Program-made: the position numbers and the translations under genes | Shown here: positions 23,863 through 33,664 of the stretch, piece by piece | Numbering within the stretch: position 1 is the first letter of the stretch | Layout: every line of letters starts with the position of its first letter | From: Rhizobium sp. Leaf262 | GTDB taxonomy: Bacteria; Pseudomonadota; Alphaproteobacteria; Rhizobiales; Rhizobiaceae | DNA: 64,000 nt | Assembly (NCBI RefSeq): GCF_001422245.1 | Contig: NZ_LMMM01000015.1 | Coordinates: 261,389 to 325,388 of the forward strand | Direction of reading: 5' to 3' | Notes under the pieces: generated by a model | What the model was told of the DNA's origin: nothing | Database searches by the model: none | The model's input: the letters and a program-made list of their open reading frames with translations, nothing else

Positions 23863-25860
23863 ATGACGCACACTTTAGTGGATGTGGTTGAACTTGATCT
23901 CCTGGGAGACGAGACCCGGAAGCAGTCCAAAGACTCGCTGCGGTCGATCTTCCTTGAAGAAGCCGATGCCAAGAGGCGCAAGGCGATCCGCCAGGGCCTT
24001 TGGCTGGCCGTACCGATCTATTTGATGTTTTCGATCACGGATCTTCTGCTCGTGCCGGATGTTGCCGCGCACACGATGTTTGCGCGTTTTGTCGTTGGAA
24101 TCGCCGCATTATTGACGCTGGAAATGCAAATCCGCGCCAATGCGAAGACCAACCATATGGATATCGTGTGTGCGACAGCGTTGATCTGCGGATACATCGG
24201 GTGGGTCATACCTGCCATGATGACCACCTATTCGCTAAACATGTCATACTATATGGTATTCGGCGCGATCTTCATGATGGGCGCCAACCTGTTCTTCACC
24301 TTCAATTTCCAGCTTTCGCTGTTCGCTTCGAGCCTTGTGCTGGTGATCTATTTTGCCGCGCTCAGCTATATCCACGAAGACATCTACTATCAGATCTCGT
24401 TCGGCACATTCTACGTCTCCTGCTTCATCTTCACATCATACGTCAACCTGCGACTGAACCGGGAACGTTACCAGGTGTTTCTCAACGCGGTCGAAGCAAA
24501 GGTTCAGCAGCGACAGGCCGAACAGCGTGGTGAAGATTTGTTGCGCCTTTCCAACACCGACCCACTGACGGGGCTGGACAACCGGAGGGCCATCGACGGT
24601 CGCCTGCGCCAACTCTGGGACGGTTGGATCAACGAACAGCGCAACTTTGCAGTCTTCCTGATCGATGTGGATTTCTTCAAGAAGTACAATGATTATTACG
24701 GGCATCAGGAAGGTGATCGCTGCCTTATTCAGGTCGCCCGAACCCTGCAGGACAGCATGAGCCGCTTCGATGCAGTGATCGGCCGCTATGGCGGAGAGGA
24801 ATTCATCGCGATAGCCCGTTTTCAAACGGAAAGGGATATCGAAGACATCGCCGAGACGTTGCGGCAGACAGTAGAAGACATGTCGCTTGTTCATGAGCGT
24901 CGCAGGGACGGAACCTCTGTCATCACCGTCAGCGTCGGCGCATCTTACACGCGCCATCAGGCCGACCCTAAACTCGAGCGTCTTATCAACGAAGCCGACC
25001 GGGCCCTTTACCTAGCGAAGGCAAATGGCCGCAACACCGTCAAGCTGTTTGATCCCAAAGACCCGCTCAACAGTGATGATACGGAAAATGTTGCAGCACT
25101 GCTGAACATTGCCATCGAAAAGAACCTCGTATCGCTTGTCTACCAGCCCATCAAAAACCTTTCCTCCGAGCAGATTGATGGGGCCGAGGCACTGATGCGT
25201 TTGCGCCTGCTCGACGGAACGCTGGTGCCCCCCAGCATTTTTATCCCAATTGCTGAACGGACGGGTGTCATCATGGATCTCGGTCTGTGGGCCATTCGCA
25301 CCGTTTGCCAGCAGGTTTTACGATGCGACTCGATTTCCGTCGTCAGCGTGAATGTTTCACCGATCCAGCTGAAAAGCCCCGGCTTTGCTACATCCGTCGC
25401 GGCCATTCTGGGCGACGTCGGGGTTGCGGGAGGACGTTTGGCCTTCGAGATCACTGAAGGGCTGGAAATGGATATGAATTCCGATGTTCTGCATTGCATC
25501 AGCGATCTGAAAACGCTCGGCATCAGAATATGGCTGGACGATTTCGGCACCGGCTTTGCAGGCCTCTCCTGGCTGCGTCTCATCGATTTCGACACCGTCA
25601 AGATCGACAAGTCATTCCTTCATGACGGTCACACCGCCCGTGGCAGAGCCATGCTGAAAGACATCATAGGACTTATCCGAAATTGCGGGCACAGGATTTT
25701 GGTGGAAGGTGTCGAAACCGCCGAACAACTGACATTATTGAGGGAGCTGAATATCGATCAGGTCCAGGGTTACTATGTGGGTCGCCCCGCTCCGGTGGAA
25801 AAGTTCCGTCTGGAGAAAGGTTCATATTTACCAAGAACCGGTTTGATGCGTCCTCTCTAA
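23863..25860 (+). CDS. Multi-span membrane GGDEF-EAL c-di-GMP protein
   Basis: About 665 residues from the ATG at 23863 (MTHTLVDVVELD), preceded by GGAAAAG; the same frame is open back to a TTG at 23815, so the start is not certain. After a charged N-terminus, residues about 50-200 form five or six hydrophobic helices. The cyclase domain has the functional variant GGEEF (RYGGEEFIAI). The EAL domain has AEALMRLRL, EITEGLEM, DDFGTGFAGLSWL, KIDKSFLHDG and VEGVETAEQ. Both halves keep their main catalytic residues. It ends in a strong terminator convergent with ftsK. It is the third c-di-GMP gene of the window. Confidence 0.9.
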   Translation: MTHTLVDVVELDLLGDETRKQSKDSLRSIFLEEADAKRRKAIRQGLWLAVPIYLMFSITDLLLVPDVAAHTMFARFVVGIAALLTLEMQIRANAKTNHMDIVCATALICGYIGWVIPAMMTTYSLNMSYYMVFGAIFMMGANLFFTFNFQLSLFASSLVLVIYFAALSYIHEDIYYQISFGTFYVSCFIFTSYVNLRLNRERYQVFLNAVEAKVQQRQAEQRGEDLLRLSNTDPLTGLDNRRAIDGRLRQLWDGWINEQRNFAVFLIDVDFFKKYNDYYGHQEGDRCLIQVARTLQDSMSRFDAVIGRYGGEEFIAIARFQTERDIEDIAETLRQTVEDMSLVHERRRDGTSVITVSVGASYTRHQADPKLERLINEADRALYLAKANGRNTVKLFDPKDPLNSDDTENVAALLNIAIEKNLVSLVYQPIKNLSSEQIDGAEALMRLRLLDGTLVPPSIFIPIAERTGVIMDLGLWAIRTVCQQVLRCDSISVVSVNVSPIQLKSPGFATSVAAILGDVGVAGGRLAFEITEGLEMDMNSDVLHCISDLKTLGIRIWLDDFGTGFAGLSWLRLIDFDTVKIDKSFLHDGHTARGRAMLKDIIGLIRNCGHRILVEGVETAEQLTLLRELNIDQVQGYYVGRPAPVEKFRLEKGSYLPRTGLMRPL

Positions 25861-25866
25861 TGCAAA

Positions 25867-25895
25867 ACCCGGCATTGCGATGCCGGGTCTTTCTT
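25867..25895. terminator. Strong bidirectional terminator
   Basis: Perfect 9-bp arms ACCCGGCAT (25867-25875) and ATGCCGGGT (25880-25888) with a TGCG loop, followed by CTTTCTT on the plus strand and preceded by AAAA, giving U-rich tails both ways. It lies between the convergent GGDEF-EAL and ftsK genes. Confidence 0.85.
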
Positions 25896-25917
25896 CAGAC
25901 AATTGGCCTTAAAAGCG

Positions 25918-28611
25918 TTAGTCCAAGCTACCGGGCACTTCGGACAGGTCCCGTTCACCCACGATGATCGAGCGCTTGCCGACATGGTTGGCGGGGCCGA
26001 CGATGCCTTCCTGCTCCATGCGCTCCACCAGTGATGCGGCGCGGTTATAGCCGATGGACAGGCGGCGCTGGATATAGGAGGTCGAGCACTTCTTGTCGCG
26101 CAGAACCACCTTCACGGCCTTCTCGTAGAGATCAGCGGTGTCGTCTTCTGCCATAGCCGTCTTGTCGAAAACGGCGCTGTCTTCTTCCTCGCTGTCGTCA
26201 GCTTCATCAGCGTCTTCGGTCACCGTGCCCAGATATTCGGGACGACCCTGCGTCTTCAGATGCGCCACGACCTTCTCCACTTCCTCATCAGAGACGAATG
26301 GACCATGGACACGGGCAATGCGTCCTCCGCCAACCATGTGCAGCATGTCGCCTTGGCCAAGCAGATGCTCGGCACCCTGCTCGCCCAGAATGGTGCGGCT
26401 GTCGATCTTCGAGGTCACCTGGAAGGAAATACGCGTCGGGAAGTTGGCCTTGATGGTGCCGGTGATGACATCGACCGATGGGCGCTGCGTGGCCATGATC
26501 AGGTGAATACCGGCGGCACGCGCCATCTGCGCCAGACGCTGGATGGCACCTTCGATTTCCTTGCCAGCAACCATCATCAGGTCGGCCATCTCATCGACGA
26601 TGACGACGATGTAAGGCATGGCCGTGAGGTCCATTTCCTCCTGCTCGTAGACGGCCTCGCCCGTTGCGCGGTCGAACCCGGTCTGCACGTTGCACATCAC
26701 CGTCTCGCCCTTGGCGCGAGCGGAAGCTGCACGGGCATTGTAACCATCAATGTTACGCACACCCAGACGCGACATCTTGCGATACCGGTCTTCCATTTCG
26801 CGCACGGCCCATTTCAGCGCCATGACGGCTTTCTTCGGGTCGGTCACGACAGGCGTCAACAGGTGCGGAATGCCGTCATAAACGGAGAGTTCCAGCATCT
26901 TGGGGTCGACCATGATCAGGCGGCACTCTTCCGGCTTCAGGCGGTAGAGCAGCGACAGGATCATCGTGTTGATCGCCACCGACTTGCCGGAACCCGTGGT
27001 GCCAGCGACCAGAAGATGCGGCATCTTCGCCAGTTCCGCTACGACAGGCTCGCCGCCGATTGTCTTGCCGAGGCAAAGCGCCAGCTTCATGCGCGTTTCG
27101 GCATAATCTGGAGACTCGATCAGTTCGCGGAAATAAACCGTCTCGCGAACCGGGTTCGGCAGTTCGATGCCGATGACGTTACGGCCGGGCACCACGGCGA
27201 CGCGGGCAGAGAGCGCCGACATCGAGCGGGCGATGTCATCTGACAGGCCGATGACGCGGGAAGATTTGACGCCGGGTGCAGGCTCGAACTCATAGAGAGT
27301 AACAACCGGGCCGGGGCGTACATCAATGATTTCACCCTTGATGCCGAAGTCTTCCAGCACGCTTTCCAAGAGGCCCGCGCTCTGTTCCAGCGCTTCCGGC
27401 GTCATGGTCGTGGTTTGCAGAACCTGCGGCTGCTGCAACAGGTCGATGGGCGGATATTCATATTCGCCTTCGCTGAACACGGGCGCATCGAGGAACATTG
27501 GCTGGTTGTTGTTACGGGCAACCGTGCGCATTTCCCGACGCGGCTCGGCAACGGGCGCGACAACAGCGACGGGTTGCTCGACAGGGGCGGCAACGGCAAT
27601 AGGTTCTTCAACTGGGGCTGCCGCCTCCACCTCAGCAACCGGCTCAACCTCAACCTCGCGAGCAGGGCGAATTTCTACCTGCCGATAGAGCGAGACGGCT
27701 GATCCCTCGGGTTTGGTGAAAACAGGCTTCTCAATGACCGGTAGCGGCTGGCGAACCACCTGCACAGGCCGAGGCGCTGGCTTTGCAGCAACGGGCGGAA
27801 CTGGAATTGTGGTAGTCACGGCAGCGGCGCGCTGCGCCTTGATCCGCGCAAGTTCCGCAAGCCGCATGGGCCGTGACGGTGGCAGGATCGCATCACCGAC
27901 GTCGAGGCTCATCACCTCCCAGAACATTTCGTCGGAGAGAGCGTCTGCAAAAGCTGGCACGTCAAGCGTCGCCGGGCCTTTTTGGCCGTGCTCGTCAGGA
28001 AAGCATGCGACATCGATCTGCGCTGCATTGCCAGCGTCCAAAGGCATTTCCGCCGTATTTTCGGCAACGGGCTCAGCCGGGGCAGATGCTTCCTGCTGCT
28101 GCTTCAGCGCGAGTTCACGGCGCAAACGATAAGTGAGAGCAAGCGCACCCGTTGCCCCCGGCGGCTGTGGCAACACGGCAGGCTTGGCGATGCGGCGTTC
28201 GACAGGCGTCGGCTTCGACGCGGGCTGCTTTTCGGAGATGGCTTCAACCGCGACGGGCCCAGCGATGGCTACGGCTTCCTCATCGGCCTTACCTGACGGC
28301 GTGACGGTAGACTGCTTTCCAGCAACGATGTTTTGCGGGGTGCGGGTGAAGCGCACATTGGGGCCAAGCGTGAAGGCGTTCTGCCACAGCGGCATCTCAT
28401 CACGGCCTTCGATCGCATTGGCAGCGATCTGGTCGGCATTGTGTCCCATAACCGCACGCTGGTCTGCCGTTAACGGAATCATTCCGCGGGCGGCACTTTG
28501 CGGGTCTTTCGGCTCCGCATTGGGCTGGTTCTGTCCCCTCTCTTCTATCGTATTGACGGAATTATTTAAATTTGAACGGGGAAAACGCATCACAGCCTGT
28601 ACACTCATCAT
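25918..28611 (-). CDS. FtsK/SpoIIIE-family DNA translocase without N-terminal membrane domain
   Basis: An 897-residue DNA pump. Residues 1 to about 400 are polar with an imperfect Pro/Ala/Val/Glu repeat region (about 315-355) and no membrane helices, unlike canonical FtsK with four. The motor follows: beta-domain [29 protein letters not shown], Walker [10 protein letters not shown] near residue 537, Walker [15 protein letters not shown]. The C-terminal gamma winged helix, starting near [15 protein letters not shown] and including [14 protein letters not shown], recognises chromosome-orienting (KOPS-like) sequence in FtsK. Two adjacent ATGs (28611, 28608) have no clear ribosome site; MRFPRSN at 28590 is another option. 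Rhizobiaceae often carry a second, membrane-anchored FtsK, so this is probably the soluble paralogue. Confidence 0.9.
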   Translation of the reverse strand: MMSVQAVMRFPRSNLNNSVNTIEERGQNQPNAEPKDPQSAARGMIPLTADQRAVMGHNADQIAANAIEGRDEMPLWQNAFTLGPNVRFTRTPQNIVAGKQSTVTPSGKADEEAVAIAGPVAVEAISEKQPASKPTPVERRIAKPAVLPQPPGATGALALTYRLRRELALKQQQEASAPAEPVAENTAEMPLDAGNAAQIDVACFPDEHGQKGPATLDVPAFADALSDEMFWEVMSLDVGDAILPPSRPMRLAELARIKAQRAAAVTTTIPVPPVAAKPAPRPVQVVRQPLPVIEKPVFTKPEGSAVSLYRQVEIRPAREVEVEPVAEVEAAAPVEEPIAVAAPVEQPVAVVAPVAEPRREMRTVARNNNQPMFLDAPVFSEGEYEYPPIDLLQQPQVLQTTTMTPEALEQSAGLLESVLEDFGIKGEIIDVRPGPVVTLYEFEPAPGVKSSRVIGLSDDIARSMSALSARVAVVPGRNVIGIELPNPVRETVYFRELIESPDYAETRMKLALCLGKTIGGEPVVAELAKMPHLLVAGTTGSGKSVAINTMILSLLYRLKPEECRLIMVDPKMLELSVYDGIPHLLTPVVTDPKKAVMALKWAVREMEDRYRKMSRLGVRNIDGYNARAASARAKGETVMCNVQTGFDRATGEAVYEQEEMDLTAMPYIVVIVDEMADLMMVAGKEIEGAIQRLAQMARAAGIHLIMATQRPSVDVITGTIKANFPTRISFQVTSKIDSRTILGEQGAEHLLGQGDMLHMVGGGRIARVHGPFVSDEEVEKVVAHLKTQGRPEYLGTVTEDADEADDSEEEDSAVFDKTAMAEDDTADLYEKAVKVVLRDKKCSTSYIQRRLSIGYNRAASLVERMEQEGIVGPANHVGKRSIIVGERDLSEVPGSLD

Positions 28612-28925
28612 AAACGGACATTTGGCACAGCAAATGAGATAGAAAATAAAGGTTAATCACATATTGCCAGCGGGCTCTCAAAAGCGAATTTTCACAAGCT
28701 TCTTGGCCGCTGTGTCTGTGCAGCCACGCATCGAAGACGATGGCGAAACTGCCAAAAATCGTTGAATATCAGGCGTTTTTACAGCTTTTAAGCCTCACCA
28801 AGACCTGACAGCGCCCCTTGCCGCTCTCTTTAATAAAAACTTCATGTGAACTGACAGATGCCGGCTTTACAACTAACATGTTAATGGCGTATCAAGTTGC
28901 TGTCAGTTTTTGGAGGAGCAGGCAA
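28612..28925. other. Intergenic region ftsK / aldolase operon
   Basis: About 314 bp between divergent genes. It should hold the ftsK promoter and that of the sugar operon. The stretch 28818-28925 is open in frame with the aldolase but has no ribosome site, while GGAGGAG at 28912-28918 precedes the TTG start at 28926. No convincing operator or RNA gene was seen. Confidence 0.4.
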
Positions 28926-29810
28926 TTGACTGGGAAATTCGGCCTATCGGCAGCACTTACGACACCCTTCGCGCAGGATGGAAGCATCAACATCGCGGCC
29001 ATGATTGCGCAGGCTAAGCGCTCGCTTGCCGCTGGTTGCAACAGCGTCACCCTGTTCGGCACCACGGGTGAAGGCAGCTCCATCGGCAGCCGCGAACGCA
29101 CGCAGGTACTGGCCGCTTTCCTCGACGCGGGCGTAAGTGCGAACAATCTCGTCGCTGGCGTTCTGGTGGATTCGGCGCAGGACGCTGCCGATCAGGCCGG
29201 TGAAGCCCTGAAGGCCGGTGTCCGCAACATCCTACTCGCCCCTCCATCCTATTTCAAGAATGTCAGCGATGACGGCCTGTGCGAATGGTTCTCATCGGTT
29301 TTCCAGCAGCTTGGCGCTGATGCTCGGGATATTCTGGTTTACAACATCCCATCGGTGACGACGGTCGCACTCTCCGTGGAGTTGATCGGTCGGCTACGTC
29401 AAGCCTTTCCGGGCGTCGTAACTGGCGTCAAGGACTCCTCCGGCGATTGGCCTTATACGCAGCGCTTGCTGGCCGAACATCGCGATCTCATCATCCTCAT
29501 CGGTGACGAGCGACATCTGGCACAGGGCGTTCGCCTTGGCGGTCAGGGCGCGATTTCCGGCTGCGCCAATTTCCTTCCCGCGGAAATCCGCGCCATGGCC
29601 GTGGACGGTGTGGAAGACAAGCGGATCGAAGACCTCGTCGTTGAGCTTCTGAAATATCCGGTAACACCTGCCGTCAAGGTTCTGGTATCGCATGTCACGG
29701 GTGAGCCGATCTGGCACGCCGTTCGCGCACCCCTGGTTTCCATTTCCGCTGAAAACCGTAAAAAGATCGAAGCGGCATTCGAGTCGCTGTTCAGAAGCAA
29801 GGCGGCTTGA
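28926..29810 (+). CDS. DapA-family aldolase/dehydratase (dihydrodipicolinate synthase-like)
   Basis: A 294-residue class I aldolase-fold enzyme starting at a TTG at 28926, chosen because GGAGGAG lies 8 nt upstream and LTGKFGLSAALTTPF is the true family start. Family motifs are LFGTTGEGSSIG (carboxylate binding), VYNIPSVT with the active-site Tyr, and GVKDSSGDW with the Schiff-base Lys. True DapA makes lysine precursor, but this copy heads an operon with a sugar ABC importer and a PfkB-family kinase, so cleavage or dehydration of a sugar-derived 2-keto acid is more likely. The substrate cannot be named from sequence. Confidence 0.85.
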   Translation: MTGKFGLSAALTTPFAQDGSINIAAMIAQAKRSLAAGCNSVTLFGTTGEGSSIGSRERTQVLAAFLDAGVSANNLVAGVLVDSAQDAADQAGEALKAGVRNILLAPPSYFKNVSDDGLCEWFSSVFQQLGADARDILVYNIPSVTTVALSVELIGRLRQAFPGVVTGVKDSSGDWPYTQRLLAEHRDLIILIGDERHLAQGVRLGGQGAISGCANFLPAEIRAMAVDGVEDKRIEDLVVELLKYPVTPAVKVLVSHVTGEPIWHAVRAPLVSISAENRKKIEAAFESLFRSKAA

Positions 29811-29822
29811 GAAGGACGGTTC

Positions 29823-30482
29823 ATGGATGACACCGGCGAACAGACAACGTTGAGGGAGAAGGCGTATGAGAGTTTTACGCACCATCTTCTCGCGCGCGAT
29901 GTTCGCCCCGGCCAGTTCATCTCCCAGCGCCGCCTTGTGGAATTGACCGGATTGCCGCTTGGCGCAATCCGCGAAGCCATTCCACGGCTGGAAGCAGACG
30001 GTTTGATCATAACGGTTCCGCAGCGCGGGTTGCAGGTTGCGCATATCGACATCAACCTCATCCGCGAAGCCTTCCAGTTTCGTATTTTTCTGGAAAAGGA
30101 AGCCGTCGCGATCTTTACCCGCACTGCATCAGACGAGACGATCGCCGGGATGATAAAGGACCACCGCGATATTGGAGAGGCGGCCCAGAGCGGTAAGACA
30201 TCGCCGGAACTGGATGCTCGCGCTCAAGCGGTCGACTGGGGCATGCACGACGCCTTTATCGACTCACTCGGCAACTCCATCATCTCGAATGCCTACCGCG
30301 TCAATTCGATCAAGATGCGGTTGATCAATCAGGAACGGTTCCGCATCGCAGGTCACGTCAAATCTGTCATGGCGGAGCATCTGACCATTCTCGAAGCCAT
30401 CGAGCGTCGCGCACCCGACGAGGCCGCCGAAAGGCTGGTCGCCCACATTCGCAACGCGCGGGACAGGGCTCTGGCGGTTTAG
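29823..30482 (+). CDS. GntR-family regulator with FCD ligand domain
   Basis: A 219-residue FadR/VanR-like repressor. The winged helix is residues about 10-75 (GQFISQRRLVELTGLPLGAIREAIPRLEADGLI) and the C-terminal part is the all-helical FCD domain with metal-ligand-type His and Asp residues (GMHDAFIDSLGN, RIAGHVKSVMAEH). It follows the aldolase gene by 12 nt and precedes the ABC genes by 65 nt, so it should control this operon in response to a pathway intermediate. Confidence 0.9.
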   Translation: MDDTGEQTTLREKAYESFTHHLLARDVRPGQFISQRRLVELTGLPLGAIREAIPRLEADGLIITVPQRGLQVAHIDINLIREAFQFRIFLEKEAVAIFTRTASDETIAGMIKDHRDIGEAAQSGKTSPELDARAQAVDWGMHDAFIDSLGNSIISNAYRVNSIKMRLINQERFRIAGHVKSVMAEHLTILEAIERRAPDEAAERLVAHIRNARDRALAV

Positions 30483-30547
30483 GAATACAGCATAAGCAAT
30501 CGGCCGGGGGTGAGGAGATTTTCGGCCAACACAAGAGGAGGAAGAAC

Positions 30548-31876
30548 ATGACGCATTCACTGCTCAATCCTACACGCCGTGGGTTCATGGCCGGCACAGC
30601 CGCCATTGCGGGCACCGCCGCATTCGGCATTCGCCCCGCATCTGCTGCCGTTGACTGGAAGAAGCACGCTGGCACGACGCTGGAAGTCAATCTCGTCAAG
30701 AGCCCGCGCAGCGAAACGCTTCTGAAATACATCAAGGAATTCGAAGACCTGACCGGCATCAAGGTCAATGCCGAGGCGACGCCGGAACAGCAGCAGCGCC
30801 AGAAGGTCGTCATCGAACTGTCCTCCGGCAGACCAAGCTTCGACGTGGTTCACCTGAGCTATCACGTCCAGAAGCGCCAGTTCGAAAAGGGCAAATGGCT
30901 GGCCGATATCAGCGGCTTCCTGAAAGACCCGTCACTGACCGATCCATCGCTTACCGAAAGCGATTTTGCCGAAGCGGGCATGCAGTTTGCCAAGGATAGC
31001 GACGGCGTTCTGCGCTCCCTGCCCTTCTCCGTGGATTACTGGATCCTCTACTGGAACAAGGAACTCTTCGATGCCAAGGGCCTGAAATATCCCCAGACCT
31101 TCGACGAACTCGTCACCGCCGCAGAAGCGCTGACCGATCCGTCCACCAACACCTATGGTTTCGTGGCACGCGGGCTGAAAAACGCCAATACGCCGGTCTG
31201 GACCTCGCTGATGCTGGGTTACGGCGCAGCTCCAATCGTGAATGGCAAGATCGACACCACGACGAAGGAAGCCGTCGAAGCAGCAAAGCTTTACCAGCGC
31301 CTGATGACCAAATCGGCACCTCCCGGCGTTTCCGGCTTCAACTGGGCCGAAGCACAGTCTGCCTTCCTTCAGGGCAAGATCGGCATGTGGTTCGATGGCG
31401 TCGGCTTTGCACCGCCGATTGAAAACCCAGAAAAATCCCGCGTCGTCGGCAAGGCTGGCTATGGCGTGATGCCGAAGGGCCCGGCGCAGCAGGCTGCCGG
31501 TACTTTCGGTGACGGCCTAGGCGTGGTCGAAGCCAGCACCAAGAAAGAAGCCGCATACCTCTTCTGCCAGTGGGCCATTTCCCATGAAATGGGTGCGCGG
31601 CTGTTGCAGGCCGGTGCGGGCGTGCCGTTCCGCCAGTCCATTCTGGAAGACGCCAAGGTTCGCGAAGGCGTGAAGATGCCTGCGGAATGGCTGGATGCCG
31701 TGGTCGGTTCCGGCAAGGTTTCAAAGCTTGCCCTGCCCGTCATCATTCCCGTCACCGAGTTCCGCGATATCTACGGCGTTGGCCTCACCAACATGATTGG
31801 TGGCGCAGACCCGGAAGCCGAACTCAAGAAAGCGACCGAGCAGTTCGCCCCTGTTCTGGCACGTAGCGAGGGATAA
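30548..31876 (+). CDS. Sugar ABC transporter substrate-binding protein (Tat-type signal)
   Basis: A 442-residue extracellular solute-binding protein of family 1. The N-terminus has a twin-arginine motif (TRRGFMAG) followed by AIAGTAAFGIRPASAA, suggesting export by Tat in a folded state. The mature protein has the family pattern FEDLTGIKVNAEATPEQQQRQKVV and WNKELFDAKGLKYPQTFDEL. An AGGAGG ribosome site precedes the ATG. It is followed after 2 nt by the first permease gene. Such proteins bind mono- or oligosaccharides or polyols; which one is unknown. Confidence 0.9.
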   Translation: MTHSLLNPTRRGFMAGTAAIAGTAAFGIRPASAAVDWKKHAGTTLEVNLVKSPRSETLLKYIKEFEDLTGIKVNAEATPEQQQRQKVVIELSSGRPSFDVVHLSYHVQKRQFEKGKWLADISGFLKDPSLTDPSLTESDFAEAGMQFAKDSDGVLRSLPFSVDYWILYWNKELFDAKGLKYPQTFDELVTAAEALTDPSTNTYGFVARGLKNANTPVWTSLMLGYGAAPIVNGKIDTTTKEAVEAAKLYQRLMTKSAPPGVSGFNWAEAQSAFLQGKIGMWFDGVGFAPPIENPEKSRVVGKAGYGVMPKGPAQQAAGTFGDGLGVVEASTKKEAAYLFCQWAISHEMGARLLQAGAGVPFRQSILEDAKVREGVKMPAEWLDAVVGSGKVSKLALPVIIPVTEFRDIYGVGLTNMIGGADPEAELKKATEQFAPVLARSEG

Positions 31877-31878
31877 CG

Positions 31879-32814
31879 GTGTCCGTCAGCATCGAAAATG
31901 CCGCAAGGCCAACGAAACTCGTCAGAAGGAGCAAGCCCACGCGGCTTGCTCCCAACTACTGGCCTTTCGTCATTCCCGCCCTCGTCGTTATCGCAGCGGT
32001 GATCGTGTTTCCATGGGTCTTTACCCTATGGATGAGCGCGCAGCGCTGGACGCTGGGGCAGGAACAGAGCTTCATCGGTTTCGACAACTACATCCGTCTG
32101 GCAAGCGATGCGCGGTTCTGGGAATCGCTCTGGCACACGCTTGTTTATACGACGCTGTCCGTTGTCGCGCCCTTGTTCATTGGTACGCTGGCGGCTTTGC
32201 TGTTCGATGCGCAATTTCCGCTGCGCGGCTTTCTGCGCGGCGTCTTCGTCATGCCCATGATGGCAACCCCGGTTGCCATCGCGCTGGTCTGGACCATGAT
32301 GTTCCACCCGCAACTTGGCGTCTTGAACTATCTCCTGTCCTTCATCGGCATCGGCCCGCTGGAGTGGATTTATAACCAGTCCACCGTCATCCCCTCTCTG
32401 GTGCTGGTGGAAACATGGCAGTGGACACCGCTGGTCATGCTCATCGTACTCGGCGGACTCGCCGCCGTGCCGCGTGAGCCTTACGAAAGCGCCGAAATCG
32501 ATGGCGCAAACGCCTGGCAGAAGTTCCGCTATCTGACCATGCCGATGATTGCGCCCTTCCTGATGATTGCCGTCATCATCCGTTCCATCGATGCCGTCAA
32601 AAGCTTCGACATCATCTACGCGATGACGCAGGGCGGACCCGGCACGGCATCTGAGACGATCAACATCTACCTCTACAACACAGCCTTTGCCTATTACGAC
32701 ATTGGTTACGGCTCGGCCATGGCCGTCATGTTCTTCATCGTCATCATCGCGCTGTCCTTCGTGCTTTTGATGGTGCGCGCCCGTACACAATGGAACGAGA
32801 TGGAGGAGCGCTGA
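31879..32814 (+). CDS. Sugar ABC transporter permease, first subunit
   Basis: A 311-residue MalF/UgpA-type permease starting with GTG and six membrane helices. The EAA loop is EPYESAEIDGANAWQKFRYLTMPMIAP, the contact with the ATPase. GAGGG inside the end of the binding-protein gene serves as ribosome site. Its TGA overlaps the next gene's ATG. Confidence 0.9.
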   Translation: MSVSIENAARPTKLVRRSKPTRLAPNYWPFVIPALVVIAAVIVFPWVFTLWMSAQRWTLGQEQSFIGFDNYIRLASDARFWESLWHTLVYTTLSVVAPLFIGTLAALLFDAQFPLRGFLRGVFVMPMMATPVAIALVWTMMFHPQLGVLNYLLSFIGIGPLEWIYNQSTVIPSLVLVETWQWTPLVMLIVLGGLAAVPREPYESAEIDGANAWQKFRYLTMPMIAPFLMIAVIIRSIDAVKSFDIIYAMTQGGPGTASETINIYLYNTAFAYYDIGYGSAMAVMFFIVIIALSFVLLMVRARTQWNEMEER

Positions 32815-33635
32815 TGAAACGCAAGACACTCGACAAGATCGGCCTGTTCTTCGTCGCATTGGTGATGATTTCGCCGGTCATCCTTTTCTTCCTCTGGATG
32901 ATCTCGCTGTCGCTGAAATATGAGATCGACAACGGTGCCTATCCGCCCATCCTCATTCCCGAACGTTTCGCTTGGTCGAACTATGTGAAGGTGTTCGAGG
33001 AGAACAATTTCTTCCTTTATTTCTGGAATTCCGTTCTCGTCACCGGTGCGGCGACCTTCCTTGCCCTCGTTATCGGCGTTCCCGCCGGCTATGGCATCGC
33101 GCGGCTAAAGGCGGAAAAGGCAGCCATCGTCATAATGATTGCCCGCATGACGCCCGGCCTGTCCTTCCTTATCCCGCTGTTTCTCCTGTTCCAATGGCTG
33201 AACCTGCTCGGCACGCTGTGGCCGCAGATCATCATCCATCTGGTCGTTACCGTGCCCATCGTGGTCTGGATCATGATCGGCTATTTCGAGACGACACCGA
33301 AGGAACTCGAAGAAGCAGCCAGCATCGACGGTGCATCCTCGTGGCAGGTCTTCCGGCTCGTGGCTCTGCCCATCGCCAAGCCCGGCATCGTCGTGTCCTT
33401 CATTCTCGCCGTCATCTTCTCGTGGAACAACTTCGTCTTCGGCATCGTGCTGGCCAGTCGTGAAACGCGCACCCTGCCGGTCGCGGTCTACAACATGCTG
33501 TCCTTCGAGCAGGTCAGCTGGGGTCCGCTGGCTGCAGCAGCGCTGATCGTCACGCTGCCGGTGCTGTTGCTCACCATGTTCGCACAGAAACAGATCGTAG
33601 CCGGTCTAACCGCTGGCGCCGTCAAGGGCGGCTAA
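32814..33635 (+). CDS. Sugar ABC transporter permease, second subunit
   Basis: A 273-residue MalG/UgpE-type permease. The ATG at 32814 forms an ATGA overlap with the preceding stop and follows a GGAGG; the eight extra codons of the longer frame are not needed. The EAA loop is TPKELEEAASIDGASSWQVFRLVALPIAKPG. Six membrane helices are seen. It pairs with the preceding permease to form the channel. Confidence 0.9.
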   Translation: MKRKTLDKIGLFFVALVMISPVILFFLWMISLSLKYEIDNGAYPPILIPERFAWSNYVKVFEENNFFLYFWNSVLVTGAATFLALVIGVPAGYGIARLKAEKAAIVIMIARMTPGLSFLIPLFLLFQWLNLLGTLWPQIIIHLVVTVPIVVWIMIGYFETTPKELEEAASIDGASSWQVFRLVALPIAKPGIVVSFILAVIFSWNNFVFGIVLASRETRTLPVAVYNMLSFEQVSWGPLAAAALIVTLPVLLLTMFAQKQIVAGLTAGAVKGG

Positions 33636-33664
33636 CTCATCAAATTCATTACGGGATCAAAACC

